From positions 558,001 through 622,000 of the forward strand of contig CAVTPU010000004.1 in assembly GCA_963736695.1 (NCBI GenBank): 64,000 bases of DNA. Direction: 5' to 3'. Shown here piece by piece: positions 1 through 9,535 of this stretch. The notes beneath the pieces were generated by a model. It was not told the origin of the DNA. It saw only the letters and a list, made by a program, of their open reading frames with translations, and did not search any database. Origin of the DNA: CAVTPU01 sp963736695. Its GTDB lineage: Bacteria; Actinomycetota; Actinomycetes; Mycobacteriales; Micromonosporaceae. The translations under genes and the position numbers were made by a program. Position 1 is the stretch's first letter. Each line of letters begins with the position of its first letter.

Positions 1-50
1 AGCGACGGGCCGGACCGAGTGGGTCACGGCCCGCCGCAGAGGTGTCGCTG

Positions 51-1814
51 TCAGGATCCGGCGGGCGCCTTGGGTTTCGCGTCGACGCCAGCCTCGGCGC
101 GCTGCTGCCCCGTGATCGGCGTCGGCGCCCCGGTGAGAGGGTCGAAGCCACCCCGGGTCTTCGGGAAGGCGATCACCTCACGGATCGAGTCGACGCCGGC
201 GAGCAGCATGCAGACGCGGTCCCACCCGAAGGCGATGCCGGCGTGCGGCGGCGGGCCGTATTTGAACGCCTCGAGGAGGAAGCCGAACTTCTCCGTCGCC
301 TCGGTCGGCGTGATGCCGAGCAGGTCGAAGACCCGCCGCTGCACGTCGGCCTGGTGGATCCGGACCGAACCGCCGCCGATCTCGTTGCCGTTGCAGACGA
401 TGTCATAGGCGTAGGCCAACGCCTGCCCGGGAGCTGACTCGAACGAGTCCTTCCACTCCGCGTTGGGCGAGGTGAACGGGTGGTGCACCGCCGTCCAGCC
501 GCCCGCGTCGTCGGGTTCGAACATGGGCGCGTCGACCACCCAGCAGAACGCCCACGCCGATTCGTCGACGAGTTCGAGCCGCCGGGCGATCTCGACCCGT
601 GCGGCGCCGAGCAGTTCCTGCGCCTCGCGACGCACGTCCGCAGCCGCGAAGAAGACGGCGTCGCCCGGTTTGGCGCCGACCGCGTCGGCGAGGCCGGCGA
701 GGTGCGTCTCCGAGAGGTTCTTCGCGACCGGTCCCCGGGCCTGCCCGGTCTCCTGGTCGAGCACCACGTAGGCCAGGCCGCGGGCGCCCCGGGCCTTGGC
801 CCAGTCCTGCCACCCGTCGAGTTCCTTGCGACTCTGCGCCGCTCCGCCCGGCATGACGACCGCGCCGACGTAACCTCCGGCCATGATCGCGGCGGAGAAG
901 ACCCTGAACTCGGTGCCGTGCAGATAGGTGGTGAGGTCCACCAGCTCCAGCTGATAACGCAGGTCGGGTTTGTCCGAGCCATAGCGGTCCATCGCCTCGG
1001 CGAAGGTCAGCCGTGGGATGGGTCGGGGCACCTCGACGCCGGCGAGTTCGCCCCAGAGTCCGGCGACGATCTCCTCGCCGAGCTCGATGACGTCCTCTTG
1101 CTCCACAAAGGACATTTCGATGTCGAGCTGGGTGAACTCCGGCTGACGGTCGGCGCGGAAGTCCTCGTCGCGATAGCAGCGCGCGATCTGATAATAACGC
1201 TCCATCCCGGCCACCATGAGCAGCTGCTTGAACAGTTGCGGCGACTGGGGCAACGCATACCACGAGCCGGGCTGCAGGCGAACCGGCACGAGGAAGTCGC
1301 GTGCGCCCTCCGGGGTCGACCGCGTCAGCGTCGGCGTCTCGACCTCGACGAAGTCACGTTGATGCAGCACCCGCCGGGCGATCTGGTTGGCCTGACTGCG
1401 CAGGCGCAGCGCCGAACCCGGCCCCGAACGACGCAGGTCGAGATAGCGATAACGCAACCGCAGATCGTCACCGGCGTCGATGGTGTCGTCGACCGGGATC
1501 GGCAGTGGCGCCGCCTCGGCGAGCACCCGCAGGCTGGTGACGGTGACCTCGACCTCACCGGTCGGCAGGTCCGGGTTCTCGTTGCCCTCCGGCCGGCGGC
1601 ACACCTCGCCGGTCACCGCGACGCAGTATTCGTTGCGTAGGGCGTGTGCGGACTCGGAGTCGCGGAAGACGATCTGCGCGACGCCCGAGGAGTCCCGCAG
1701 ATCGATGAATGTCACCCCGCCATGGTCGCGGCGGCGGGCCACCCATCCAGCGAGGGTCACGGTCGTGCCGGTGTCAGCCGCACGCAGGCTGCCGGCGAGG
1801 TGGGAACGAATCAC
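51..1814 (-). CDS. aspS: Aspartate--tRNA ligase (class II)
   Basis: Cytoplasmic enzyme that charges tRNA with aspartate using ATP. The 587-aa product has the bacterial AspRS layout. It opens with an OB-fold anticodon domain (GWVARRRDHGGVTFIDLRD near residues 24-42). The class II motif 2 region follows around residues 205-235 (CYRDEDFRADRQPEFTQLD), then the bacterial GAD insertion, and motif 3 near the C-terminus (GIAFGWDR). Length is normal for the family. The start is a GTG whose last bases overlap the TGA of hisS (GTGA, 4 nt), so the two synthetases are translationally coupled in a hisS-aspS operon, a common actinobacterial order. Whether it also charges tRNA-Asn cannot be told from the sequence alone. 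Confidence 0.97.
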   Translation of the reverse strand: MIRSHLAGSLRAADTGTTVTLAGWVARRRDHGGVTFIDLRDSSGVAQIVFRDSESAHALRNEYCVAVTGEVCRRPEGNENPDLPTGEVEVTVTSLRVLAEAAPLPIPVDDTIDAGDDLRLRYRYLDLRRSGPGSALRLRSQANQIARRVLHQRDFVEVETPTLTRSTPEGARDFLVPVRLQPGSWYALPQSPQLFKQLLMVAGMERYYQIARCYRDEDFRADRQPEFTQLDIEMSFVEQEDVIELGEEIVAGLWGELAGVEVPRPIPRLTFAEAMDRYGSDKPDLRYQLELVDLTTYLHGTEFRVFSAAIMAGGYVGAVVMPGGAAQSRKELDGWQDWAKARGARGLAYVVLDQETGQARGPVAKNLSETHLAGLADAVGAKPGDAVFFAAADVRREAQELLGAARVEIARRLELVDESAWAFCWVVDAPMFEPDDAGGWTAVHHPFTSPNAEWKDSFESAPGQALAYAYDIVCNGNEIGGGSVRIHQADVQRRVFDLLGITPTEATEKFGFLLEAFKYGPPPHAGIAFGWDRVCMLLAGVDSIREVIAFPKTRGGFDPLTGAPTPITGQQRAEAGVDAKPKAPAGS

Positions 1815-3175
1815 AGGTCACATATTTCCAGCGAGCCATCACGGCCGATGATCCGGGGGTTGAGATCCGCCTCCGGAGGCGTCCACACCATGGGATCGGC
1901 AGCGGCCTGATCACCCGAGCGGATGTCCTTGACCTCGTCGCCGACGCCGGTGGTCGGGTCGCCCGGGAACCAGACGAACGGAATTCCCCGCCGCTGCGCG
2001 AACTGGATCTGCTTGCCGAATTTGCGCGCCGCAGGCGCCACCTCGGTGGCGATGCCCCGCCCTCGCAGCCGCCGCGCGACCCGATCGCAGTCGTCGCGGC
2101 GTTCCTCGGCCGGCACCGCGACGAGAACACATGTCGGCACCGGTCGGCTGCTCTCCAACGCGCCCGCGCCGAAGAGCAGCCCGAGCAGACGGGAGACCCC
2201 GACGGAGATCCCGACACCCGGATAGCGGTCAGTTCCGGAGGTGGCGAGGTTGTCATAACGGCCACCGGAGCAGATCGAACCGAACCGCTCGAACCCGGCC
2301 AGTTGGGTCTCATAGACCGTGCCCGTGTAGTAGTCCAGCCCTCGGGCGATCTTCAGGTCGGCGACGACGAGGCCGGGCTCGTGCGCACGGGCCGACTCCA
2401 CGACCCGCACGAGCTCGGCGATGCCCTCGTCAAGCAGTGGGTCGCTGACCCCCAGAGCCGTGACCGCATCGACGAAGGAGGCGTCGGCGGCGGAGATCTC
2501 GGCGAGCGCGAGGCACGCTTTGGCCTGCGCGGCGCTCGCCCCGGCGGTGGAGACCAGCAGTGCCTCGACACCGGCCGGGCCGACCTTGTCGAGCTTGTCG
2601 ACCGCGCGCAGCGCGGCTGCGGTGTCGTCGATTCCGAGCCCGCGATAGAAGCCCTCGCAGAGCTTGCGGTTGTTGACCAGAATCCGCACGGGTGGGATCG
2701 GCAGCGCGCGCAGCGCGTCGCCGACGACGAGCGGGATCTCCGACTCGTAGTGCGGCGGGAGCGTGTCCCGGTCGACGATGTCGATGTCGGCCTGCAGGAA
2801 CTCGCGATAACGCCCCTCCTGCGGACGCTCGCCCCGCCACGCCTTCTGGATCTGATAGCGCCGGAACGGGAACTGCAGTCGGCCGGCGTTCTCCAACACG
2901 AACCGCGCGAACGGCACGGTCAGGTCGAAGTGCAGGCCCAGCGACGCGTCCGACGAGTCCTTCTCGTCGGCCTGCAACCGCCGCAACACATAGACTTCTT
3001 TCGACGTTTCCCCCTTGCGGAGCAGCTGATCGAGCGGTTCCACGGCCCGCGTCTCCAGCGGCGCGAACCCGTGCAGCTCGAACGTCGAACGAAGACGGTC
3101 GAGCACCGACTGCTCGATCATGCGCTGCGCCGGCAGCCATTCCGGGAAACCGCTCAGAGGTCTGATCCTGCTCAC
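1811..3175 (-). CDS. hisS: Histidine--tRNA ligase (class II)
   Basis: Cytoplasmic histidyl-tRNA synthetase, 454 aa. The class II core is clear: motif 2 appears as RYQIQKAWRGERPQEGRYRE, and the histidine-specific loops as ARGLDYYTGTVYE and CSGGRYDNL. A C-terminal anticodon-binding domain ends the protein. The GTG start gives the N-terminus MSRIRPLSGFPEWLPAQR, typical of actinobacterial HisRS. It lies about 70 nt downstream of the MBL hydrolase gene and overlaps aspS by 4 nt, so the three genes probably form one transcript. Nothing is odd about it; the long plus-strand frame across it is a shadow. Confidence 0.96.
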   Translation of the reverse strand: MSRIRPLSGFPEWLPAQRMIEQSVLDRLRSTFELHGFAPLETRAVEPLDQLLRKGETSKEVYVLRRLQADEKDSSDASLGLHFDLTVPFARFVLENAGRLQFPFRRYQIQKAWRGERPQEGRYREFLQADIDIVDRDTLPPHYESEIPLVVGDALRALPIPPVRILVNNRKLCEGFYRGLGIDDTAAALRAVDKLDKVGPAGVEALLVSTAGASAAQAKACLALAEISAADASFVDAVTALGVSDPLLDEGIAELVRVVESARAHEPGLVVADLKIARGLDYYTGTVYETQLAGFERFGSICSGGRYDNLATSGTDRYPGVGISVGVSRLLGLLFGAGALESSRPVPTCVLVAVPAEERRDDCDRVARRLRGRGIATEVAPAARKFGKQIQFAQRRGIPFVWFPGDPTTGVGDEVKDIRSGDQAAADPMVWTPPEADLNPRIIGRDGSLEICDL

Positions 3176-3245
3176 ACGTACCTGCCTATCAGATCTTGGT
3201 CGAACAAAGCCACGGGTTATCCGCCGACGGCGACATCACGGCGCC

Positions 3246-3959
3246 TCACGAACGCCGCCCATGACCGCCCGCGAGGCCCAAGCCGAACTCGTCACCGAAC
3301 TCGATCAACTCCCGCAGGTACGGGTTAGTGGCCCGCTCCCGGCCGATGGTGCTCGCCGGGCCGTGGCCGGGCATCACCACCGTGGCGTCGTCGAGGGTGA
3401 GCACCTTGTCGCGCAGGCTCTCGCGCATGCGGGCCATCGAACCGCCAGGCAGATCGGTGCGACCGATCGAACCGGCGAAGAGCACGTCACCGGTGAGGCA
3501 GACCGGCGCCTCGTCGCCCGGCAGCCGCAACAACACCGACCCCTGCGTGTGGCCGGGGGCGTGATCAACTGTGATCTCCAGGCCGGCGAGGGTGATCGCC
3601 CCGCCGTCGGGCAGGACGGCCACGTCATCGGGCTCGGCGTAGGGCAGACCCACCAGCATCGCCGCGCTCTCGGCGGAGAGCCCCTTCGCCGGGTCGGCGA
3701 GCAACTCGCGGTCGGCGGGGTGGATATAGGCGGTCACGCCCCGGGCCCGGCACACCGGCGTCACCGAGAACGTGTGGTCGAGGTGGCCATGCGTGAGCAA
3801 CACGGCGACCGGGCGGAGCCGATGCCGCCCGACCAGCTCCCACAGCCTGTCGGTCACCCCGATTCCGGGGTCGACGACCACACACTCCTCACCGGGGCCA
3901 GGCGCCACGACATAGCAGTTGGTGCCGAAGGCCTCAGCGGGAAAACCCGCGATCAGCAC
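3246..3959 (-). CDS. MBL-fold metallo-hydrolase (glyoxalase II-like)
   Basis: A metallo-beta-lactamase-fold hydrolase of 237 aa. The metal-binding signature THGHLDHT lies near residue 75, a later HAPGHTQGS supplies another metal histidine, and a conserved Asp sits in LTGDVLF. Glyoxalase II-like hydrolases act on thioesters, but the substrate here is unknown. I chose the GTG at 3957-3959 because AGGAGG lies 6 nt upstream and the resulting N-terminus (MLIAGFPAEAFGTNCYVV) fits actinobacterial homologues; an upstream GTG at 4013 would add 18 residues. It heads the MBL-hisS-aspS group and is divergent from the cyclophilin gene at 4183, with about 220 bp between. Confidence 0.88.
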   Translation of the reverse strand: MLIAGFPAEAFGTNCYVVAPGPGEECVVVDPGIGVTDRLWELVGRHRLRPVAVLLTHGHLDHTFSVTPVCRARGVTAYIHPADRELLADPAKGLSAESAAMLVGLPYAEPDDVAVLPDGGAITLAGLEITVDHAPGHTQGSVLLRLPGDEAPVCLTGDVLFAGSIGRTDLPGGSMARMRESLRDKVLTLDDATVVMPGHGPASTIGRERATNPYLRELIEFGDEFGLGLAGGHGRRS

Positions 3960-4182
3960 GCTCACCCTCCTCAGCGGACCCGTCATGACACCGGGCAACG
4001 GCGGACGCTTCACCCCACTCGCGCACCGGCGACGCCCAGCCTAGCTGGGTGTTGTGTCACGGTTGGTCAACCTCGGTCGCCAGTGGGGGCATCCGTGCCC
4101 GTAGACTCTGCCGAAGTCTGCGCCCGGTCGAGTCACGCCGGGCGAGCCCGTCGTCGAGATCGACAACGCCGGAGGGAGCACC

Positions 4183-5079
4183 GTGGTTTCCAAGAGGGAC
4201 CGCCTGCGAAAGCTGGAGCGCGCACGGATCGAACGCCGAATCGCGCGGCAGGCGGCGCAGACCCGCCGCCGCCGGCAGGTGCAGGCCGGCATCGGGGCCG
4301 TGCTATCGGTCGCCGTGATCGTCGTCGGCACGGTATGGCTGCTCGGCGGCTTCGACTCCAAGCCCCAGGCGAAGGAGACCGTGGCGCGGGGCACGTGCAC
4401 GTGGAACCTCAAGGACGCGGCCACCGACCCCAACGTCATCGACGTGGGGCACCCGCCCACCACGGGTGAGAAGCGCTCCGGCACGGAGAAGCTGACCATT
4501 CGCACCAACCTCGGCGACGTCGAGGCTTCCCTCGACCTCACGCGCACGCCGTGCACCACGGCCAGTCTGGCCTACCTCTCGGAGAAGAAATACTACGAGG
4601 GTGTGAAGTGTCACCGGCTCGACACCGAGGCATCGTTCCTCGCCTGCGGCGACCCCAAGGGTGACGGTTCCGGGCTGCCCTCCTATTCGTTCTCCTCCGA
4701 ATATCTGCCTCCGCCGGTGAAGCCCACCACGGCCCCGTCGGCCGGCGCCTCCGCCAGCCCCGACTCGGAGACCAGCGTCTATCGCAAGGGCACCATCGTG
4801 TTGGCCAACTCCGGCCCCGATAACAACGGTGGCCAGTTCTTCATCATCTATGGCGACGCGTCGACTCTGCCCGGGTCATACTCGATTATCGGGACCGTCA
4901 CCCGCGGGCTCGACCTGGTCGAACGGGTCGCCAAGGGTGGCGCCGTCGACGACACCGGAAACGTCACACCCGCCGGCACCCCGAAGACCGACCTGACCGT
5001 CGAGGCGATCTATGTGGGCGCCGCGCCGGCCGCGTCACCGGCACCCGCCTCGTCCGCACCGGCGACCCCGGCGGCCTGA
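4183..5079 (+). CDS. Membrane-anchored cyclophilin-type peptidyl-prolyl isomerase (copy 1)
   Basis: Cyclophilin-family prolyl isomerase expected to act outside the membrane. The 298-aa protein has a basic cytoplasmic N-terminus rich in Arg/Lys/Gln, one membrane helix at about residues 38-55 (GAVLSVAVIVVGTVWLLGG), then a cyclophilin domain. The core motifs NNGGQFFIIYG and GTVTRGLDLVERVAKGG are visible, and the C-terminus is a Pro/Ala/Ser tail. The start is a GTG preceded by GGAGGG. A second, related gene follows 49 nt downstream, so this is a tandem duplication. Catalytic activity is not certain, because actinobacterial anchored forms often lack part of the human cyclophilin active site. Confidence 0.9.
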   Translation: MVSKRDRLRKLERARIERRIARQAAQTRRRRQVQAGIGAVLSVAVIVVGTVWLLGGFDSKPQAKETVARGTCTWNLKDAATDPNVIDVGHPPTTGEKRSGTEKLTIRTNLGDVEASLDLTRTPCTTASLAYLSEKKYYEGVKCHRLDTEASFLACGDPKGDGSGLPSYSFSSEYLPPPVKPTTAPSAGASASPDSETSVYRKGTIVLANSGPDNNGGQFFIIYGDASTLPGSYSIIGTVTRGLDLVERVAKGGAVDDTGNVTPAGTPKTDLTVEAIYVGAAPAASPAPASSAPATPAA

Positions 5080-5128
5080 CCCACCACGTGCACCACCCCA
5101 TTTACCCACCGGCGACAAGGGAGCAGCA

Positions 5129-6028
5129 GTGAGTTCGGTACGGGATCGCCAGCGCGCAGCGGCGCGAGCCAAGCTGGAACGGGAGATGGCGGCGCGCGCC
5201 GAGCAGGCCCAGCGCAAGCGTCTGCTCCAGGCACGCATCGGCGCCGGAGTCGCCGGTGCGGTCGTGATCGCATTGGTGACCTGGATCGCGGTCGCGGTCA
5301 CCGGCGACGACGGCAAGTCGAGCGCCGCTCAGCCGACCGCCAGCGCCACGCCCACCGCCTGTGAGTGGCTGCCCGAGGAGACCGACGGCGCCTCCCCCAA
5401 CCCGGGCATCAAGAACGTCGGAACGCCCCCGACCGACGTCGCGCGCAGCGGCTTCCAGGTGTTGACCTTCAACACCAACCTGGGCGCGGTGAAGGTCGAG
5501 ATGGACCTCTCCAAGACCCCCTGCACGGCCGCGAACCTCGCCTATCTGGCGCAGAAGAAGTTCTACGACGGATCGAAGTGCCACCGCCTCGTCGACACCA
5601 TCTTCGCCCTCCAGTGCGGCGACCCGACCGGCACCGGTTCCGGCGGCGCCAGCTATCGCCTCGCCGACGAGAACCTGCCCACCGACAAGCTTCCCGCCTA
5701 TCGCGACGGCGACGTGGCGATGGCCAACCGGGGCGAGCCGGCGACCAACGGCAGCCAGTTCTTCTTCCTCTTCGGCAACAGTCCGCTGCCGGCGCAATAC
5801 AGCCTCTTCGGCCACGTCATCACCGGCCTCGACATCGTCAAGAAGGTCGCGGCGGGCGGCGACGACGGCGCGTTCGCCGAGCAGGCCGGCGGCGGACACC
5901 CGAAGATCAAATTCGTGCTCACGTCGGTGACGGCCGGCCCCGTCACCCCGACGTCGTCGGCGACGGCGGCCTCGGCGCCGACGAGCAGCGCGCCGAGTTC
6001 CACCCCGACGGCGACGCCCGCGCCCTAG
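5129..6028 (+). CDS. Membrane-anchored cyclophilin-type peptidyl-prolyl isomerase (copy 2)
   Basis: Second copy of the tandem cyclophilin pair, 299 aa, with the same plan: basic N-terminus (SSVRDRQRAAARAKLEREM), one membrane helix near residues 40-58, a cyclophilin domain (NGSQFFFLFG, GHVITGLDIVKKVAAGG), and a Ser/Thr/Ala/Pro tail. I chose the GTG at 5129 because AAGGGAG lies just upstream and the N-terminus then matches copy 1; an open frame continues upstream without a ribosome site. A strong bipartite hairpin 15 nt past the stop ends the transcript before the convergent rel gene. Confidence 0.9.
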   Translation: MSSVRDRQRAAARAKLEREMAARAEQAQRKRLLQARIGAGVAGAVVIALVTWIAVAVTGDDGKSSAAQPTASATPTACEWLPEETDGASPNPGIKNVGTPPTDVARSGFQVLTFNTNLGAVKVEMDLSKTPCTAANLAYLAQKKFYDGSKCHRLVDTIFALQCGDPTGTGSGGASYRLADENLPTDKLPAYRDGDVAMANRGEPATNGSQFFFLFGNSPLPAQYSLFGHVITGLDIVKKVAAGGDDGAFAEQAGGGHPKIKFVLTSVTAGPVTPTSSATAASAPTSSAPSSTPTATPAP

Positions 6029-6042
6029 GCTGGTCCATCGAT

Positions 6043-6103
6043 AGGCCGTGAGGCCTCCGGCGCTTGGTTCAACGACCAAGCCACGGAGGCCTCGCGGCCT
6101 TTC
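6043..6103. terminator. Bipartite hairpin terminator between convergent genes
   Basis: An outer stem of 17 bp (AGGCCGTGAGGCCTCCG against CGGAGGCCTCGCGGCCT, one mismatch) encloses a second perfect inner stem (GCTTGGT against ACCAAGC with loop TCAACG). A short T run follows on the plus strand. It lies between the stop of the second cyclophilin gene and the end of rel, so it can serve both directions. Confidence 0.85.
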
Positions 6104-6172
6104 TGGGCGAAGTTACGATTGCGCGCCGTTCCTGACTCTCGCTTGGGTGCGGGGCGCCGGAATGCGAGGCGC

Positions 6173-8686
6173 TCAGGTGCCCTGGGTCACCCGATAGGCG
6201 TCATAGACGCCGTCGATTTTGCGCACCGCGGCGAGCAGGTGGCCGAGGTGCTTGGTGTCGGCCATCTCGAAGGTGAACCGGCTCACCGCGACCCGGTCGC
6301 GGGTGGTGGTGACGCTCGCCGAGAGGATGTTGACCCGTTCCTCGGAGAGCACGCGGGTGACGTCGGCGAGCAGCTTGTGCCGGTCGAGCGCCTCCACCTG
6401 GATGGCCACGAGGAACATCGACGCCGACGTCGGTTTCCAGTCGACGGGGACGACCCGGTCGCTCTGCCGACGCAGCTCGTCGGCGTTGGTGCAGTCGGTC
6501 GCGGTGCACGCTGACCCCACCGGTGCGGGTGGTGAAGCCGAAGATCGGGTCACCGGGCACCGGGGTGCAGCACCGGGCGAGCTTGATCCAGATGTCGGAG
6601 GCGCCCCGCACCACGACGCCCGGGTCGTGCGCGGTCGACGCGGGTCGGCGGCGGCGCGTCGGCACCTCGGTCTCGGCGAGGTCCTCGGTGGCGCCTTCGA
6701 CGCCACCGAGGCCGGCCACGAGGCGTGCGACGACCGACTGGGCGGAGAACTGACTCTCGCCGACCGCCGCATAGAGTCGCGGTGACGTCGGCGAGGTGCA
6801 GCTCCCGGGCGATGGTGGTGAGCGCTTCGGAGGTGAGCATCCGCTGCAGCGGCAGGCCCTGCTTGCGCATCGCCTTGGCGATGGCTTCCTTGCCCTGCTC
6901 GATGGCGATCTCGCGTCGTTCCTTGTTGAAGTACTGGCGGATCTTCGTGCGGGCGCGCGGGCTCTGCACGAACCCGAGCCAGTCCTGCGACGGGCTGGCG
7001 ATCTCGGACTTCGATGTGAAGATCTCGATGACGTCGCCGTTGGACAGCGTCGACTCTCCAGCGGCACCAGTTTGCCGTTGACCTTCGCACCGATGCACTT
7101 GTGCCCGACCTCGGTGTGCACGGCGTAGGCGAAGTCGACCGGGGTGGAGTCGGTCGGCAACGCGATCACGTCGCCCTTGGGCGTGAAGACGTAGACCTCC
7201 TGTGTGGACAGGTCGAAGCGCAGCGCGTCGAGGAACTCGGCCGGGTCGGACGCCTCCCGCTGCCAGTCGAGCAGCTGCCGCAGCCAGGTCATCTCGTCGA
7301 TGTGCGCCGGCGGTCCCACGAGCGTGGTGTTCTTGATCTCCTTGTACCGCCAGTGGGCCGCGATGCCGTACTCGGCGGTTCGGTGCATGGCGAAGGTGCG
7401 GATCTGCAACTCCACCGGTTTGCCGGTGGGTCCGATGACCGTCGTGTGCAACGACTGGTACATGTTGAACTTCGGCATCGCGATGTAGTCCTTGAACCGG
7501 CCGGGCACCGGTTGCCAGTTGGCGTGGATCACCCCAAGCGCCGCGTAGCAGTCACGAACCGTGTCGACGAGCACCCGTACGCCGATCAGGTCGTAGATCT
7601 CGGTGAAGTCCCGGCCTCGCGCGATCATCTTCTGATAGATCGAGTAGAGGTGCTTCGGGCGTCCGGTCACCTCGGCCTTGATCTTCGCGGCCTTGAGGTC
7701 GGTCGTGACCTTCTGGGTGACCTGGCTGAGCAACGCGTCGCGCTGCGGGGCATGTTCGGTGACGAGCCGGTCGATCTCCTCGTGCCGCTTGGGATAGAGG
7801 GCGGCGAAGGCGAGGTCCTCCAACTCCCACTTGATGGTGTTCATGCCCAGCCGGTGGGCGAGCGGGGCGAGGATCTCCAGGGTCTCCCGCGCCTTCTGCT
7901 CCGCTGGGATGCTGGGCAAGGAAGGCGAGGGTACGCATGTTGTGCAGGCGGTCGGCGAGTTTGATGACGAGCACCCGAGGGTCCTTCGCCATCGCGACGA
8001 CCATCTTGCGGATGGTCTCGGCCTTCGCGGCGTCGCCGAGCTTGACGCGGTCGAGTTTGGTCACGCCGTCGACGAGCAGCGCGATCTCCGGGGTCGAAGT
8101 CCTCACGCATCTGCTCGAGGGTGTATTCGGTGTCCTCGATCGTGTCGTGCAGCAGCGCGGCGACCAGCGTGGTGGTGTCCATCCCGAGGTTGGCGAGGAT
8201 CGTGGCGACGGCGAGCGGATGGGTGATGTAGGGGTCGCCGGACTTGCGGTATTGCCCGGCGTGCCACTCGTTGGCGACCTCGTAGGCCCGCTGCAGCAGC
8301 TTGATGTCTGCTTTGGGGTGGTTCGCCCGGTGGGTCGCGATGAGTGGCTCCAGCACCTCGATGACCGGCGCGCTCTGCCACGGCGCGTTGAACCGCGCGA
8401 GGCGGGCGCGCATCCGTCGCCCGGTCGGCGCCCCCACGAAACCGAAGGTGGACGAGACGGCCGACAACACGGCCTCGTCGGTGTCATCGGCGCCGTCGCC
8501 CGGATCTGTCCGGGCGTGGCTGGGCTCCGGCTCGGCCGCCCCGACCGCCGCCGTGGCGGTGCGCGCGGGGAACCCGGCCTCGGTCGACGACGGTTCGCCA
8601 CCCGGATCGTGGCCCTGCGTGACCTCGCGAGGGTCATCGGTCATGATCCGCGCCCCCTCTGCCGGCGGGGCGATGTCGTCAGACAC
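6173..8686 (-). pseudogene. rel: Rel/SpoT-family (p)ppGpp synthetase/hydrolase, interrupted by five frameshifts
   Basis: Bifunctional stringent-response enzyme making and degrading (p)ppGpp. All domains are present but spread over several frames. The HD hydrolase domain shows HPLAVATILANLGMDTT and LLHDTIEDTEYTLEQM. The synthetase domain shows RGRDFTEIYDLIGVRV, a TGS domain follows, and a C-terminal ACT domain ends VYDAYRVTQGT. Reading breaks at about 8091, 7916, 7058, 6783 and 6511. Four are repaired by removing one base, and the 7058 break needs one base added or two removed. Conservation resumes in register each time, which favours sequence error over decay. I chose the GTG at 8684-8686 because GAGGAG lies 6 nt upstream; an ATG at 8770 would add 28 residues. 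It lies downstream of apt, the usual actinobacterial order. Confidence 0.9.
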
Positions 8687-8834
8687 CGGCCGCTCCTCAA
8701 TCTCTCGGTCAGCGCCGGCCACTGGCGACTCGATCGCGTCGTCAGGTGTGTCGCGCGCCGGAACGACCATCCTACCCGGCGCGGCGAATATCGCGAGGCA
8801 CGGCCATGGTCGGCCGTCGGCCGTCGTCGATCGA

Positions 8835-9383
8835 TCAGGTCATGAGCAGGGCGTGGGTGGCGTGCGGAAGCACCCGAGCCCGGCCCCCCAGCGATGACAA
8901 TTCCAGCAGTACGGCGAAGCCCGCCACGCTGCCACCGGCCAGCTCCACCAGCGCTAGGGCCGCCTCGGCGGTTCCGCCGGTCGCGAGCACATCGTCGACC
9001 ACCAGCACCCGTTGGCCGGCGATGAACGCGTCGGTGTGCACCTCGAGAGTAGCCGTGCCGTACTCCAAGTCGTACGACGCTGAATGGGTTTTGCGCGGCA
9101 ATTTGCCGGCTTTGCGAATCGGGATCACGCCTGTGCCCGTGGCGTAGGCGATCGCCGCCGCGAGGAGGAAACCCCGCGCCTCGACCCCAGCGACGACGTC
9201 GAACGTGCCGTCGTGGCGGGCCACGAGGGCGTCAACGACCCGTCGGAACGCGAGTCCGGCGGCGAAGAGCGGACTGAGGTCCTTGAAGACGATCCCGTCG
9301 ATAGGAAAGTCCGGCACGTCGATGGTGTGCCCGTCAACGACGCGCGCGACGTCGACGCCATAGTCACCGCGGATCTCCGACAT
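8835..9383 (-). CDS. apt: Adenine phosphoribosyltransferase
   Basis: Purine salvage enzyme converting adenine and PRPP to AMP in the cytoplasm. The 182-aa protein contains the PRPP-binding loop VLVVDDVLATGGTAEAAL, the upstream VEARGFLLAAAIAY segment and the RKAGKLPR stretch typical of APRT. The ATG at 9381-9383 gives a normal length and starts MSEIRGDYGVDVARVV; the frame stays open 32 codons upstream but that extension is not family-like. It sits between secF and rel, as in many actinobacteria. Confidence 0.94.
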   Translation of the reverse strand: MSEIRGDYGVDVARVVDGHTIDVPDFPIDGIVFKDLSPLFAAGLAFRRVVDALVARHDGTFDVVAGVEARGFLLAAAIAYATGTGVIPIRKAGKLPRKTHSASYDLEYGTATLEVHTDAFIAGQRVLVVDDVLATGGTAEAALALVELAGGSVAGFAVLLELSSLGGRARVLPHATHALLMT

Positions 9384-9535
9384 GTGGTCCCCGACCTTTC
9401 TCAGCCTGTCGAAACCTCGTCGAACGCCACGATTGACGTCGGCTGGCACCGACTGCGGACAGTGCCGCGCGGCCGGCACCGTGACGACGAAAAGGTCGTC
9501 GCGAGGCCGGCCGCGCGGGAGACGCTGTCGTTGCT

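Noticed and set aside
1709..3328. 539-codon plus-strand frame opposite hisS
   Set aside because: Arg/Asp/Val-rich composition without any motif; hisS on the other strand is unmistakable.
9483..9500. Hairpin GACGAC-gaaaag-GTCGTC between secF and apt
   Set aside because: Only 6 bp and no T run; could be chance in such GC-rich DNA.
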